Source of the DNA: DATBJG01 sp963790545
GTDB lineage: Bacteria; Acidobacteriota; Vicinamibacteria; Vicinamibacterales; JAMQPK01
Assembly: GCA_963790545.1 (NCBI GenBank)
Contig: CAWBPA010000020.1
Location: forward strand, 242,515-306,514
Reading direction: 5' to 3'
DNA length: 64,000 bases
Under the pieces are notes generated by a model. That model was not told the origin of the DNA, did no database searches, and was given only the letters and a program-made list of their open reading frames with translations. Each line of letters begins with the position of its first letter. Positions within the stretch are counted from its first letter, which is position 1. Position numbers and translations under genes: made by a program. Shown one piece after another: positions 30,364 through 40,115 of this stretch.

Positions 30364-31300
30364 TCAACGAATGTCAGGTACGGCCATGAGCACAGCACAT
30401 GCAATCACCGACGCCATGAGCCGTGGCTCTCGGTAGAGTTTTTCGGGTGCCTGCGCCGGACTATTGGGCTTGAACGCCAGTGCCAGGTATTCCGCCATGA
30501 CCATCGACACCAGTGGGACCGTCAGCAAGAGCTCGAGACGGTACCGCATGATGAACGCGCCCAGAAACAGCATGGCGGCCGACCCGTAGAACGTGATGAG
30601 CATGAGCAGCCGCTCAGCCGTGTAATGGGAGAAACTCGTTCGATAGCGCGCCGCGGTTGCCGCATTGTCGATATTCCGATATTCCGCGAAACGCTTGATG
30701 GCCATGAAATAGCAGCCAACCATCCAATAGCTCAAAAGCAGCGATCCAGGCGGCACAGCATTGGGGGTCACCATGTACCAGCCCGCCAGCATACGAATTG
30801 GATTGTTCAGCGCCTCTGACAGGTACGTCGAGATAAGGCACGTCTTTGGTACGAAGGGGTCGAACGTTGTACACCCACCCCATCAACCATAAAACTGCCA
30901 GCACGATCGCCAATCCCCTCGATACCATCAAGGCAAGGATCAACCCAATCGATGCAAGCCCGAGCCACTGCGCATACGCCCAGGCAACGTCTACTCGCCC
31001 GGATGGAACAGGACGCAGTCGTTTGGTCGGGTGTTCCAGATCGTAGGGCGCATCAAGAACCTCGTTGATAACATAGTTGCTCGAAGCCACGATGCAGGTT
31101 GCCAGCATGCCAAGCGACAGTGGCACCGCGATTGCGAAGGTCAGCCGTTCCGGCTCCGTCCAGACCGCTAGTAAGATACCCGGCAGCACGAAGACGTTCT
31201 TGACCCAGTGGTCGACGCGTGCGATCTGGATGTGCGCCAACAACTTCGGCCACCACGGCCGCGCCTGGACCTGGGCGATGTCATGTCCGGCCGTCGTCAT
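30364..31300 (-). CDS. UbiA-family prenyltransferase, DPPR-synthase-like, frameshifted
   Basis: A polytopic membrane enzyme resembling decaprenyl-phosphate phosphoribosyltransferase, which transfers 5-phosphoribose from PRPP to polyprenyl phosphate. DHWVKNVFVLP, the Asp-rich motif NEVLDAPYDLEHPTK with RPVPSG, and the second conserved loop KRFAEYRNI / YRTSFSHYT are typical. The frame changes near 30822, where YLDV leads into LSEALNNPIRMLAGW. The ATG at 31300 is chosen; 31318 is an alternative. It is the last gene of a four-gene minus-strand cluster that overlaps throughout. Confidence 0.82.
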
Positions 31301-32264
31301 TGGCTGCCTCCGTTTCACGCTCCAAGACCATCACCAGCGAATCGCCCAGGTTTAACGGAATGACGCGATCGTACACCCAGCGTAATGGCCGAATTCGCTC
31401 GGCAAGACGATTCAGCCAGCCCACCGGCAGGTATTCGGCCGAGCGGTGGGCAAGGTACCGCACGGGGAAGAACCACTTTGCGCGAAACGATTCGATCGGC
31501 GATAGCTGGACCTGACGTGCCGCCATCGTCAAGGTATGTCGATCGAGATACCCGACGTGTGCCAGGCGGAAATGCCACCAGCGGTCGCCCAATAGGCGCG
31601 CGGCAAGGCTTCGAACATCGGGTGTGACGACCATCAACACGCCTTCGGCAGCAAGGGACTCACGACAATCGCGTAGCAGTTGGATCGGATCTGCGACGTG
31701 TTCGATTACATCTACCAATGTGATCAAGTCGAAGGTTTGACCGGAAAGGCTCGGATGGGGAAAAAGGCCCGGGAGCAGTGCTCCCCCGGTTAGCGGGCGG
31801 GCATGTTCGACGAGCCATCGGCTGGGCTCGACTCCGACCGCCTGCAATCCCGATTCGGCCGCTACGCCAACCAGCAGCCCGATGCCAGCCCCGATGTCCA
31901 GCAGCGTCCGAGCCTGGGGCCGCAGCTCGCGCAGGCTACCTAGTAACCATTCCATCTGGAGCCGCCGTGCCTCCTGACTCCCTTCGTATGCTGGATCGGT
32001 CAGCTTCTCGTAAAGCGCTGTGAGCTCGGCCAGCTCGTCGGCTCCGGCGTACACGAACCCACAGTCGCTGCACTCGAACAGTGCCAACGTCACTCCGTAT
32101 CGGTGATCAGTGATCTGCAGGTCTTTAGGTTCGAGCGGGCGGTTGATGCAGCGTGCCTTCCTTTCGCGCGATCGCATGGAGCCGCAAATCCAGCATCGCC
32201 GTTGAATCATCACCGACCCCGCATTCACGTCCTCAAGGGGGGCGCCGTGGTCACTCAAATACAA
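31281..32264 (-). CDS. Class I methyltransferase with N-terminal zinc-binding cysteines
   Basis: A 327-residue protein. CWIC (C24, C27) and CSDC (C65, C68) suggest a small zinc-binding head, as found in many methyltransferases of polysaccharide loci. The SAM-binding motif LLDIGAGIGLLVGVA starts near 120, with DLITLVDVIEHVADP as motif II/III. It fits the Methyltransf_23 type. The substrate is probably a nucleotide- or lipid-linked sugar. The start overlaps the HAD gene by 10 bases and the stop overlaps the UbiA gene by about 20 bases. Confidence 0.85.
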   Translation of the reverse strand: MYLSDHGAPLEDVNAGSVMIQRRCWICGSMRSRERKARCINRPLEPKDLQITDHRYGVTLALFECSDCGFVYAGADELAELTALYEKLTDPAYEGSQEARRLQMEWLLGSLRELRPQARTLLDIGAGIGLLVGVAAESGLQAVGVEPSRWLVEHARPLTGGALLPGLFPHPSLSGQTFDLITLVDVIEHVADPIQLLRDCRESLAAEGVLMVVTPDVRSLAARLLGDRWWHFRLAHVGYLDRHTLTMAARQVQLSPIESFRAKWFFPVRYLAHRSAEYLPVGWLNRLAERIRPLRWVYDRVIPLNLGDSLVMVLERETEAANDDGRT

Positions 32265-32878
32265 CGGAACGCCATCGCCGCTTGTTGGGCAGATAGGCCG
32301 TCAATGTCAGGTCGGTCTCCAATGACCAGACAGGCTGTTGGCGAAACACAGAGCCTCTCTGCCGCGAGGAGATACCCGTCAGGCCAGGGCTTCAACCGCG
32401 TTAGCTTTGAGCATTCGCCACCGGCGATCACGACGTCGAAGAGGTGCGCAATCCCCATGGCTTCGAGCTTCAGTTGAGCCGGATAGTCACTGACAAGAGC
32501 GGTCCTGCCTCCTCGCTTCCGAAAGTCGGTGATCTCTGTCAAGAGGCTACGGCGTCGGAACACACGAAGCCATCGAGATGGACGCGCAATCATCCATTGT
32601 TCGACAATCCGGCGAACCTCGTCATCCGTGCGATCCAATTCGGCCGCGGTCCGGCTGATCTGGCTCAAGAACGGGTCGCTCACCGGTTCCGACACCTCGA
32701 GGCGCAGTCGTTCGTGCTGCTCACGGAATGCCTGGATACAAGCGATCGCCGACCATCCCCCCAGAGCCAGCTCGAGGCCCATGACGAAATGGATGGCTCC
32801 TTGATGGTAGAGAGTGCCGTCCAAATCAACGAGCCATGCCAGGTATGTCTGTTCGCCGCGATCTGCGGAGTTCTTCAA
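32255..32878 (-). CDS. HAD-superfamily hydrolase (probable phosphatase)
   Basis: A 207-residue haloacid dehalogenase fold. Motif I is VDLDGTL (nucleophile D18, general acid D20), motif II is in ALVSDYP, the motif III lysine is in KLTRLKPWPDGY, and motif IV is GDRPDID. A helical cap follows motif I. It lies between a GT-C type gene and a methyltransferase next to a DPPR-synthase-like enzyme, so dephosphorylation of a polyprenyl-phosphoribose intermediate is an attractive guess. The motifs alone do not give the substrate. Confidence 0.85.
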   Translation of the reverse strand: MKNSADRGEQTYLAWLVDLDGTLYHQGAIHFVMGLELALGGWSAIACIQAFREQHERLRLEVSEPVSDPFLSQISRTAAELDRTDDEVRRIVEQWMIARPSRWLRVFRRRSLLTEITDFRKRGGRTALVSDYPAQLKLEAMGIAHLFDVVIAGGECSKLTRLKPWPDGYLLAAERLCVSPTACLVIGDRPDIDGLSAQQAAMAFRCI

Positions 32879-34281
32879 GATGCCCTTCGCTCGAGGAGAA
32901 GACTCTCCTCAATGTCGCCAGCGTGCTGCGGTCGCGCCGCCCCGAGGCCGACCGCCGCCAACACTGAGAGGAGCGGGATGGTAGGCAGCACATATTGAGC
33001 GTGACCCACGTAGGTGAGAAACGGTAGATACGCAACCGGAAAAACGGCAATGAGAACGAGCACGCTGAGCCAAGCGCGCAAGTGCTCCACTGTCATGTTC
33101 CGAAACAAGATACCAACCCAGCATAGTATCCAAAGGAAGCCGTTAAAAACGGTAATGGCGGTTGCCAAGAATGTCTGTCGTGCGCCGCCCAACTGCGGAG
33201 AAGGGTGCCCGACGAACGATCGTACATACACATGGTCAACCAGAGGGAAGTAGAAGGCAGCCGCGTTCAAGGAGCACTTCAAAAGAAACTCCTTCGGTCG
33301 ATTCCATATGTGCTCAATCATGCGACGGTTGAATTCCGTTTCGAGAGCCGGATCTGTGCTTCCCGAAAACTGAATGACGTCAGCTGGCTTTCCGATCTCG
33401 GTGGCCCTGACGGCGGTTTCTGACTGCCGTTCGACTCGTTCCATTCGGTCATTTCCTAGTCCCCAGTGGGCGTTCCCCAGGACATAGGCAAGGCCCGAAT
33501 TGCTGACCACTGGAATGAACTTGCCGGAAACTGCCCAGTTTCTCGCCGTCCAAGGTGCAATCACGATCAGCATCACGGTGCCCGCCACCACGACGCTGGC
33601 GACCGATCGGTAGTCACGTTGCCACAGACACAAGAGGCACGCGCCCGCGAGGAGCAGTCCACATGTGAGGATCATTGTGCCGTGGACCAGCGCCAGAGCA
33701 CCGGCATTTAGTCCCAAGAGGAGTCCGAGTCCGGACGAAATTTTGAAGCCTCGTGACTCGTGGGTGGAGTTAAGACGAAACGCCTGCAGAAGTAGCCAGC
33801 AGAACGTTGTATAGAGGATGGTCTGCAGGATGATGCTCATCGGGTTCTTGACGACCCATATGAGCCAGGGATCCAGGAGGAGCACGCCGACGGCTACACG
33901 ACCAACCGCCTCGTTGAACAATCGTGAACCAATTTTCCAGACGATCGCAGCCACCCCACCAAGAAGGCCGCTTTGCAGGATTACGAGCACGGGGCGCTGA
34001 ACGGGTTCGGGCAGGGCGACGAGAGGAACCAAGAGCATCGGATACAGGGGCGGCCGGTGCAATACAGCGGGGCCGCCTGCGTCAAACACAAAGCCATTGC
34101 CCGCCAAGAGATTACGAGCTAACTCGAGATACCCATCGTGGCGCCAACCACCGAAGTGTCGGCTGATTCCGGTCCACGGCGCAGCCCAGATCACAAGCAA
34201 ATCAACCAGGCATGCTATCGCCGCCACGAGCCAGAAGGCTGTGGCTGGGGACGGAGGCAGAAACCGAAGCGCGCGGCGCAA
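32875..34281 (-). CDS. GT-C-type membrane glycosyltransferase
   Basis: A 468-residue integral membrane protein with about ten helices. The first periplasmic loop contains the acidic residues expected in GT-C enzymes (HDGYLELARNLLAGNGF and HRPPLYPMLL), as in ArnT/PMT-like proteins that use polyprenyl-phosphate sugars. It therefore probably transfers a sugar from a lipid carrier on the periplasmic side. It overlaps the HAD gene by 4 bases. It is the first gene of the cluster, and the promoter should be in 34282-34515. Confidence 0.8.
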   Translation of the reverse strand: MRRALRFLPPSPATAFWLVAAIACLVDLLVIWAAPWTGISRHFGGWRHDGYLELARNLLAGNGFVFDAGGPAVLHRPPLYPMLLVPLVALPEPVQRPVLVILQSGLLGGVAAIVWKIGSRLFNEAVGRVAVGVLLLDPWLIWVVKNPMSIILQTILYTTFCWLLLQAFRLNSTHESRGFKISSGLGLLLGLNAGALALVHGTMILTCGLLLAGACLLCLWQRDYRSVASVVVAGTVMLIVIAPWTARNWAVSGKFIPVVSNSGLAYVLGNAHWGLGNDRMERVERQSETAVRATEIGKPADVIQFSGSTDPALETEFNRRMIEHIWNRPKEFLLKCSLNAAAFYFPLVDHVYVRSFVGHPSPQLGGARQTFLATAITVFNGFLWILCWVGILFRNMTVEHLRAWLSVLVLIAVFPVAYLPFLTYVGHAQYVLPTIPLLSVLAAVGLGAARPQHAGDIEESLLLERRAS

Positions 34282-34515
34282 TCGAGGACTCCTTGCTCTT
34301 CGCCGACACGGTTAATCACGAAATCTCACGGGATCCCGGCGGTGCCCTGCGTGACGCCGCATTTTCTGGCCTGGGTGAGGCTTGTGCGCCCCGTGCAAGA
34401 ATATCGCCATTTTGACGCTGTCCGGTCGCGGGACGGAAAAGCCTCACAATTCTGAGACCGGATTCCCGAAGGCTGGGAGCCTCGTGTAGTAAAACGCAGC
34501 AATACAGACTCCACG

Positions 34516-35787
34516 TCACGAAATCCTGACGAGAAAATTCTGCTTCGCGCCCTTGCGAATCAGGAACAGCTCTCCCCCCACCGCCAGATCGCGAGTGAGA
34601 CGGAGCTTTTCGTTCGACACGCGCTCGTTATTGACGTAGATGCCGCCGCTACGGATGAGACGTGTGGCTTCGCTCTTGGACGACGTCAACCCACTCGACA
34701 ACAGCAGGTCCACGAGAAGCAGGCCGTGACCGGAGAGCTGCGCGGCCGACACGCTCGTGGACGGAACATCCCCGGAGACCGCAAGGATCGACTCAACCGG
34801 CAGGTTCGTCACGTTCCTATCGAAGAGGATCCCGGCCCCGCGTTCGGCTCGCTCGACCTCGGATTGACCGTGCACGAGCCGCGTCACCTCCTGGGCGAGT
34901 CGGCGCTGCGCCTCCCGCTTCTCTGGCGCCAGGGCAGTGGCCTTCTCGAGCTCCACGATCTCGTCCGGCGACAAGAACGTGAAGTATCGCAGGTAACGGC
35001 CGGCGTCGCGATCCTCCACGTTCAGCCAGAACTGATAGAACTGGTACGGCGAGGTTCGCTCGGGATCGAGCCAGATCGTGCCGGCTTCCGTCTTCCCGAA
35101 CTTCGTACCCGCCGCCGTCGTCACCAACGGCAGGACGAGACCGAAGGCCTGCGCGCCCCGCAGCTTTCGTATGAGATCGCAGCCGGCAACGATGTTGCCC
35201 CACTGATCGCTGCCGCCAAGCTGAAGGCGACACTGATAACGATCGTAAAGCGTGAGGTAGTCGTAGGCCTGCATGATCAGGTACGTGAATTCAGTAAACG
35301 AAATTCCGTCTTCTGTTTCGACGCGGCGCTTCACAGACTCTTTCGCCAGCATGTAGTTGACGGTGAAGTGTTTGCCCACGTCGCGCAGGAACTCCATCAG
35401 GTTCAACCGCTCGAGCCAGTCGCCGTTATTGAGGATCTGTGCGCGGTTGCTGGCAGCATCGAAGTCCAGGAATCGCGAGAGTTGACGTTTGATGCCCTCC
35501 AGATTGTGCGCAACATCCTCGCGGCTCAGCAGCGTTCGCTCCTGGCTTCTTCCGCTCGGATCGCCGATGAGACCGGTGCCACCACCGACGATCGCGACAG
35601 GTGTGTGCCCGTGTCGCTGGAGCCGGGCGAGCGCCATCATCTGCAGGAGCGAACCCACATGGAGGCTCGACGCAGTCGGATCGAACCCGATGTAGCACGT
35701 CACTTTTTCACGCGCGAGCAGCTCACGCGTGCCTTCGGTGCTGTCGTAGACGATACCGCGCCATTCGAACTCGTCGTAGACGGTCAT
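34516..35787 (-). CDS. tyrS: Tyrosyl-tRNA synthetase
   Basis: A 423-residue class I aminoacyl-tRNA synthetase of normal length. The HIGH-type signature is LHVG at 42-45. GGSDQWGN is at 191-198, and the KMSKS-type loop is KFGKT at 229-233, the form found in bacterial TyrRS. The last 65 residues are an S4 RNA-binding domain (SKSEATRLIRSGGIYVNN). It activates tyrosine and charges tRNA-Tyr in the cytoplasm. It is a housekeeping gene inserted between surface-polysaccharide genes and is probably transcribed alone. No T-box is visible upstream. Confidence 0.96.
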   Translation of the reverse strand: MTVYDEFEWRGIVYDSTEGTRELLAREKVTCYIGFDPTASSLHVGSLLQMMALARLQRHGHTPVAIVGGGTGLIGDPSGRSQERTLLSREDVAHNLEGIKRQLSRFLDFDAASNRAQILNNGDWLERLNLMEFLRDVGKHFTVNYMLAKESVKRRVETEDGISFTEFTYLIMQAYDYLTLYDRYQCRLQLGGSDQWGNIVAGCDLIRKLRGAQAFGLVLPLVTTAAGTKFGKTEAGTIWLDPERTSPYQFYQFWLNVEDRDAGRYLRYFTFLSPDEIVELEKATALAPEKREAQRRLAQEVTRLVHGQSEVERAERGAGILFDRNVTNLPVESILAVSGDVPSTSVSAAQLSGHGLLLVDLLLSSGLTSSKSEATRLIRSGGIYVNNERVSNEKLRLTRDLAVGGELFLIRKGAKQNFLVRIS

Positions 35788-35928
35788 CAGTGGAGTTTAT
35801 GCGTAGATTCCAGGTCAGAAATGTCACTCGTGTTTCCAAACTGTACAGAGCTCGACCGCCGAAAAGACCACCAGCCACGGCCAGGCGCTAAACAGTCAGG
35901 ACGGGCCCATGGCGCGAACTTTGCCATC

Positions 35929-37000
35929 ATGGCACAGATGGTCCGCCGAGGTGGAGGGACGAGAGCGCTGACGGTATTGCCGGGGCTGATCGTCCTGGTG
36001 GGGAGTCTCATCCTCGCACAGTCTGCAACGCCAGTTGGGCCTCTGCCTGGTCCGCCTCCCCTCTTTCCATCCGATAACTGGTGGAACCTGGACATCTCGT
36101 CTGCGCCGGTCGATACGGCCTCGGCAAGTTACATCACCTTCATTGGCCCGACGCGGCGCTTGCATCCCGACTTCGGAGGTACCGCAGCGCCCGGCAGCGT
36201 CGAGATTTACGGATTCCCGTACGTTGTGGTCAGCGGCGACACGGCCAAACGCAGCGTGGAGTTTCAGGTACTCCGACGAAAGCGACGGCGTCAACCATGC
36301 CACGGATCAAAGCTTTCCCTTCTATCCGATCCCTGATCAGGCAATCACGGAACCACACTGGATTGAAGGTGGGTGGCCTGGTAACATCGACCGCCGCGAC
36401 ACCGACCGCCACCTGCTCATCGTCGATCACGACAATCGGCATCTGTACGAGCTGTACAATGTCTTCTTCGACGGCACGAAATGGCACGCCGGCTCTGGCG
36501 CGTTTTTCGACCTGAACACGAATGGCCGACGACCTGAAGGATGGACGTCAGCGGACGCCGCGGGGTTGGCTATCCTGCCCGGACTCGTCCGCTACGACGA
36601 GGTGTTCGGCACGGGAGAAATTCAGCACGCGTTGCGTGTCACGGTACGGGCGACGAACGGTTACGTTTACCCCGCTTCGCATCGAGCAGGCTCAACGACC
36701 GGTGCGCTTCCCCTGGGCGCCAGGCTCCGGCTCAAGCCGAGCCGCGACCTGTCCGGGTTTACTCCTGAACTGCAAAAGGTCTTCCGCGCGATGCAGCGCT
36801 ACGGCCTCATCGTTGCCGACAACGGTTCCGACATGTACATCAGCGGGACGTTCGACACCAGGTGGAACAACGATGTGCTGAACCCGGCCTTCCGATCGCT
36901 GACCGCCAGCGACTTCGAAGTGATCGCGCTCGGGTACCGGCCGAACGCGAACGCGCCCGCCGCCCCTCGGAATCTCAGGCTGACGAGAACCGGGTTCTAA
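35929..37000 (+). CDS. Secreted protein of unknown function, frameshifted
   Basis: About 357 residues with a signal peptide (ALTVLPGLIVLVGSLILAQSA). I do not recognise a named family. The segments FPSDNWWNLDIS, HLLIVDHDNRHLYELYN, GLAILPGLVRYDEV and RYGLIVADNGSDMYISG look strongly conserved, with several invariant-looking His, Asp and Arg residues, so a secreted hydrolase or binding protein is possible. The frame changes near 36266 (VEFQ to YSDESDGVNHA). The ATG at 35929 is chosen because it precedes the signal peptide. It is divergent from tyrS. Confidence 0.68.
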
Positions 37001-37225
37001 CTGCTAGGATAGGACCTCGATCGCCGAGAAAAGGCTGTCGTTTGGAAGACTTCTACCCGGCCAACCGGTGAATCCCGACGACCCTGACGTCACGTGACTG
37101 ACGGAAATACTTGCAAGCTGTTCATTCTGCACGATTTCCGCAGGCAGAGTTGCAGGATCACGCGCTCGATGGGCTCGGCAGCATTCCTGCAACATGTAGG
37201 CTTTTTCGAGATCGATCGCGATCCC

Positions 37226-37933
37226 ATGCTCAAAGTCGAACTCCACACGCACACATCCGACGACCCTGTTGACCAGATTCCTTATACGGCAGAAGACCTG
37301 ATTGATCGCGCGGCGGTTCTGGGATACGGGGCCCTCGCGATCACACTCCACGACCGTCAACATCCGATCGAACGACTCATCCCTTACGCGGCCGAACGCG
37401 GCATCGTGCTTCTTCCAGGCATTGAGCGGACCGTTCAGGGCCGGCATGTTCTTCTGATTAACTTCAGACGTGGGACCGAGCACGTGACGACATTCGAGGA
37501 TCTCGCACGGCTCAAGCATCGCGAGCCTGGTCTCGTCGTTGCGCCACACCCTTTTTTTCCGGCGTCAACCTGCCTGATGGGCGATCTCGATCGTTATCGA
37601 GATCTCTTTGACGCCGTCGAAATCAACGCGATGTTCACCGCATCGCTCAACTTCAATTGCCGCGCGGAACGCTGGGCGGCCCGGAATGGGAAGCCACTCG
37701 TTGGCAATTGCGACGTCCATCGGCTTCGGCAACTTGGCTCGACCTATTCGCTTGTTGACGCGGAACCGAATCCCGACGCGATCTGCCAGGCCATTCAACA
37801 AGGCCGTGTCCGTGTAGAAAGCCGTCCCCTGAGCTGGATCGACGCAACGAGCATTTTCACGTCGATGGTGGTGGGCCAGTTGTGGAAGCGAGAATTGATT
37901 CCTAATTCTTCAGCCGCCCCTGCAACTTCTTGA
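37226..37933 (+). CDS. PHP-domain metal-dependent phosphoesterase
   Basis: A 235-residue PHP protein. ELHTHTSDD is the first metal-binding motif. TLHDRQHP, PGIE, APHPFF and NCDVH supply the remaining His and Asp ligands in the usual order. PHP proteins hydrolyse phosphate esters in the cytoplasm, and the substrate here is unknown. The frame reaches back to 37094, but the start at 37226 puts the first PHP motif at residue 5, as is normal. The 3' end overlaps the convergent TIGR03790-type gene by 32 bases. Confidence 0.88.
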   Translation: MLKVELHTHTSDDPVDQIPYTAEDLIDRAAVLGYGALAITLHDRQHPIERLIPYAAERGIVLLPGIERTVQGRHVLLINFRRGTEHVTTFEDLARLKHREPGLVVAPHPFFPASTCLMGDLDRYRDLFDAVEINAMFTASLNFNCRAERWAARNGKPLVGNCDVHRLRQLGSTYSLVDAEPNPDAICQAIQQGRVRVESRPLSWIDATSIFTSMVVGQLWKRELIPNSSAAPATS

Positions 37934-39713
37934 CGTCTTCGCGACCGCTGAATGTGACGTCGAGTTGCAGGCTCCTGTTCAGCGCCGCGAGAGCCGCATC
38001 AGTACGTCCGAGTGCCAGAGAAACGTGAGCCAGATGTAGCTGAATTTCCGCGTGATCCGGGGCTAATTTCGCGGCTTCGACGACGTACTTCTCGGCGTCG
38101 ACATGCTGGCCGAGCAGGTAATAGATCCAACCCAACGTATCTGCGATCAACGCATTGCGCTTCGCGGCAATGTACGCTTTTTGGGCGAATGGAAGCGCGT
38201 CCGCGGGCGCGTTCCTGTGAACAGCGACCGCGTACGCGAGGTTATTGAGCGCGACCGGGTCGCTTGGGTTGACGGCGAGCACGCTTTGGTAGCGATCGAT
38301 GGCGCGGTCGTACTCGCCCAGTTCCTCGTACAGGCCTGCCAGCATGGTCTGGGCAGCGGTGAAGCGCGGATCGATGGCAGTAGCCTGCTCTAACGCCTGC
38401 CTCATCCCAGCCTTGTCGTCACGACTTCGGCGTGCCTCGGCTTTGAGCATGAGCTTGGCAGCGTCGCTGGGAACTTTGGCAGCCGTCACGGATGCCAGCC
38501 TGCGTGCGGAGAGGTATTTGGGGAGCTCTGTTTCCGGGTCGAGATCGGGCGTCGCCTGATCTCGTGTGAGCACCTTGTCGGTCCGAAACGGGGCGCAGAG
38601 CGGGTCGCCAAAAACCACCGTTTGCCAACTCAGGTGCGGCATCGCAAGGTAGAACGATTCGACCAGGTTGAACCCCGCGACATACGCCGGAAACAGAATG
38701 TCTGGTCTGACGGCACCGTCGAGGAACGGCTCGGCCACGTGACCTGCCACACCGGTGACGCCTTCTCGAATCAGATCGCCCGTCAGCGATTGGGCTGAGC
38801 CGGCAAACGAGGCTTTCGGGTCCCCGCCGGGTCCAGGTTGCCAGCCTTCGGGCGGCTCCTGAAGCGTCCGCGCGTCGGTGCTCACGAACATCGTTGCCAG
38901 TGCGCCCGGCACGAAACCAAGGCCGAGTCGACGACGGCGGATTGCGGGATCGTTCGAACCCCAGGACGCGTATCCGAGAACGTTCGCGCGCCCGGTCAGG
39001 CCGGTACTCGACGGTTCCAGAACGACTCGGTCCTTGTAACCGGCGGCCGAAAGCGCCTCAGCGGTTGCCCGCAACCAGGGGTCCGCGATTCGATCCAGCG
39101 TCCCGCGCTGATCCAGCAGAAAATCTCCGGTCCGCCCGGCCGACGAACCTCGGTCGATCAAGGCCATGGCATCGGCTTCGGTGAATCCGTCAAGGCGCGA
39201 GACGAGGTAGATGTCGTAATCCGCGTGGTTGAACGGCTTGGAGGCGGTCAGGGGGTTGTTTCCGCGAAAGTAGGGATTCGGAACAGGTCCAACCGTTGTC
39301 TCACGAGTCCCGACAAGCCTTCGATAGAGAAGTGTCAGTTCGGAATCGACGCTGGACGTCGTACCCCTGCGCCCGCTCGTGCCGCGGACTCGAAGAGGGA
39401 TCCCCTTCGTCAGCACGATATAGAGAATGCGGTCCTGCGCGGCGTGACGCGTGATCCATGCGCCAATCGGGCGTTCGATTTCACCCTCGTACTGTGCTCG
39501 GGTAATGTCGTCTGTCGTTTCAGTTTTCAGCCGAACGATGTTGTCGGCTGGAACGGTGCGAACATCGGCATAACGTGCGGCTATTCTTGCCGAGACCTCG
39601 CTCGCCTCGTTGACCACAACCAGAACATTCGTGCCATCCTGCGCCGAGACAGGGGGCGGCCAAATGACCAAACAGACGGCGCAGAAACTCAGGACGCGTG
39701 GCAAGTCACGCAT
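37902..39713 (-). CDS. TIGR03790-type protein with C-terminal TPR repeats
   Basis: About 603 residues. A signal peptide (RVLSFCAVCLVIWPPPVSAQ) is followed by a domain of about 370 residues with LVVVNEAS, DRILYIVLTKGIPLRV and TGVAGHVAEPFL. This matches the TIGR03790 family, which often accompanies exosortase systems; its biochemical role is unknown. Residues of about 420-600 form TPR-like helices (AAQTMLAGLYEELGEYDRAI, NLAYAVAVHRNAPADALPFA), which usually mediate protein contacts. The ATG at 39713 gives a better signal peptide than 39737. Confidence 0.82.
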   Translation of the reverse strand: MRDLPRVLSFCAVCLVIWPPPVSAQDGTNVLVVVNEASEVSARIAARYADVRTVPADNIVRLKTETTDDITRAQYEGEIERPIGAWITRHAAQDRILYIVLTKGIPLRVRGTSGRRGTTSSVDSELTLLYRRLVGTRETTVGPVPNPYFRGNNPLTASKPFNHADYDIYLVSRLDGFTEADAMALIDRGSSAGRTGDFLLDQRGTLDRIADPWLRATAEALSAAGYKDRVVLEPSSTGLTGRANVLGYASWGSNDPAIRRRRLGLGFVPGALATMFVSTDARTLQEPPEGWQPGPGGDPKASFAGSAQSLTGDLIREGVTGVAGHVAEPFLDGAVRPDILFPAYVAGFNLVESFYLAMPHLSWQTVVFGDPLCAPFRTDKVLTRDQATPDLDPETELPKYLSARRLASVTAAKVPSDAAKLMLKAEARRSRDDKAGMRQALEQATAIDPRFTAAQTMLAGLYEELGEYDRAIDRYQSVLAVNPSDPVALNNLAYAVAVHRNAPADALPFAQKAYIAAKRNALIADTLGWIYYLLGQHVDAEKYVVEAAKLAPDHAEIQLHLAHVSLALGRTDAALAALNRSLQLDVTFSGREDVKKLQGRLKN

Positions 39714-39737
39714 GTAGCTGCTCGGGCGCTTGCCCAA

Positions 39738-40115
39738 TTAGTGACGGATTTGTAATCGAGTTCATTTTGCACTGGGTGTCGGACCTGCACGGAATGTCGA
39801 TGGTACTCAGAGAAAAGTCTACCTCTTGCAAACCTTCTTCAGCATCGTAACTTCTTGTCGTGCAGAGTTTAGGTCTTTGTCATGTGTCTCGGATTAGAAT
39901 GCACTTCGGTACGCTTCGTGCTGATTACGTCAGACCGAATCAGCTTGTGACTGACACTGCGGTAGCCTGTACGCTCACGACCAGCCACTGTCCTGAAGGT
40001 TATCGGCCCGACTGTCACGTAGCGGAATCCTCGACAACCGGCGCTTTCCACGCCGCAGTTGGCTCAGCCACACCTCCACAGGAAGCGCAGGGGACGTGCA
40101 TTAAATGGCGACAGT
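39738..40115. other. Low-G+C divergent region between TIGR03790-type gene and exosortase
   Basis: About 380 bases, more A+T-rich than the coding sequence on either side. Both neighbouring genes read away from it, so it should hold two promoters. No convincing -35/-10 pair, sigma-54 site or small gene stands out. A plus-strand frame here (39860-40144) has no family signature. Confidence 0.5.

Noticed and set aside
34726..35928. Long plus-strand open frame across tyrS
   Set aside because: It is antisense to an unmistakable tyrosyl-tRNA synthetase; only its last part (from 35929) is coding.
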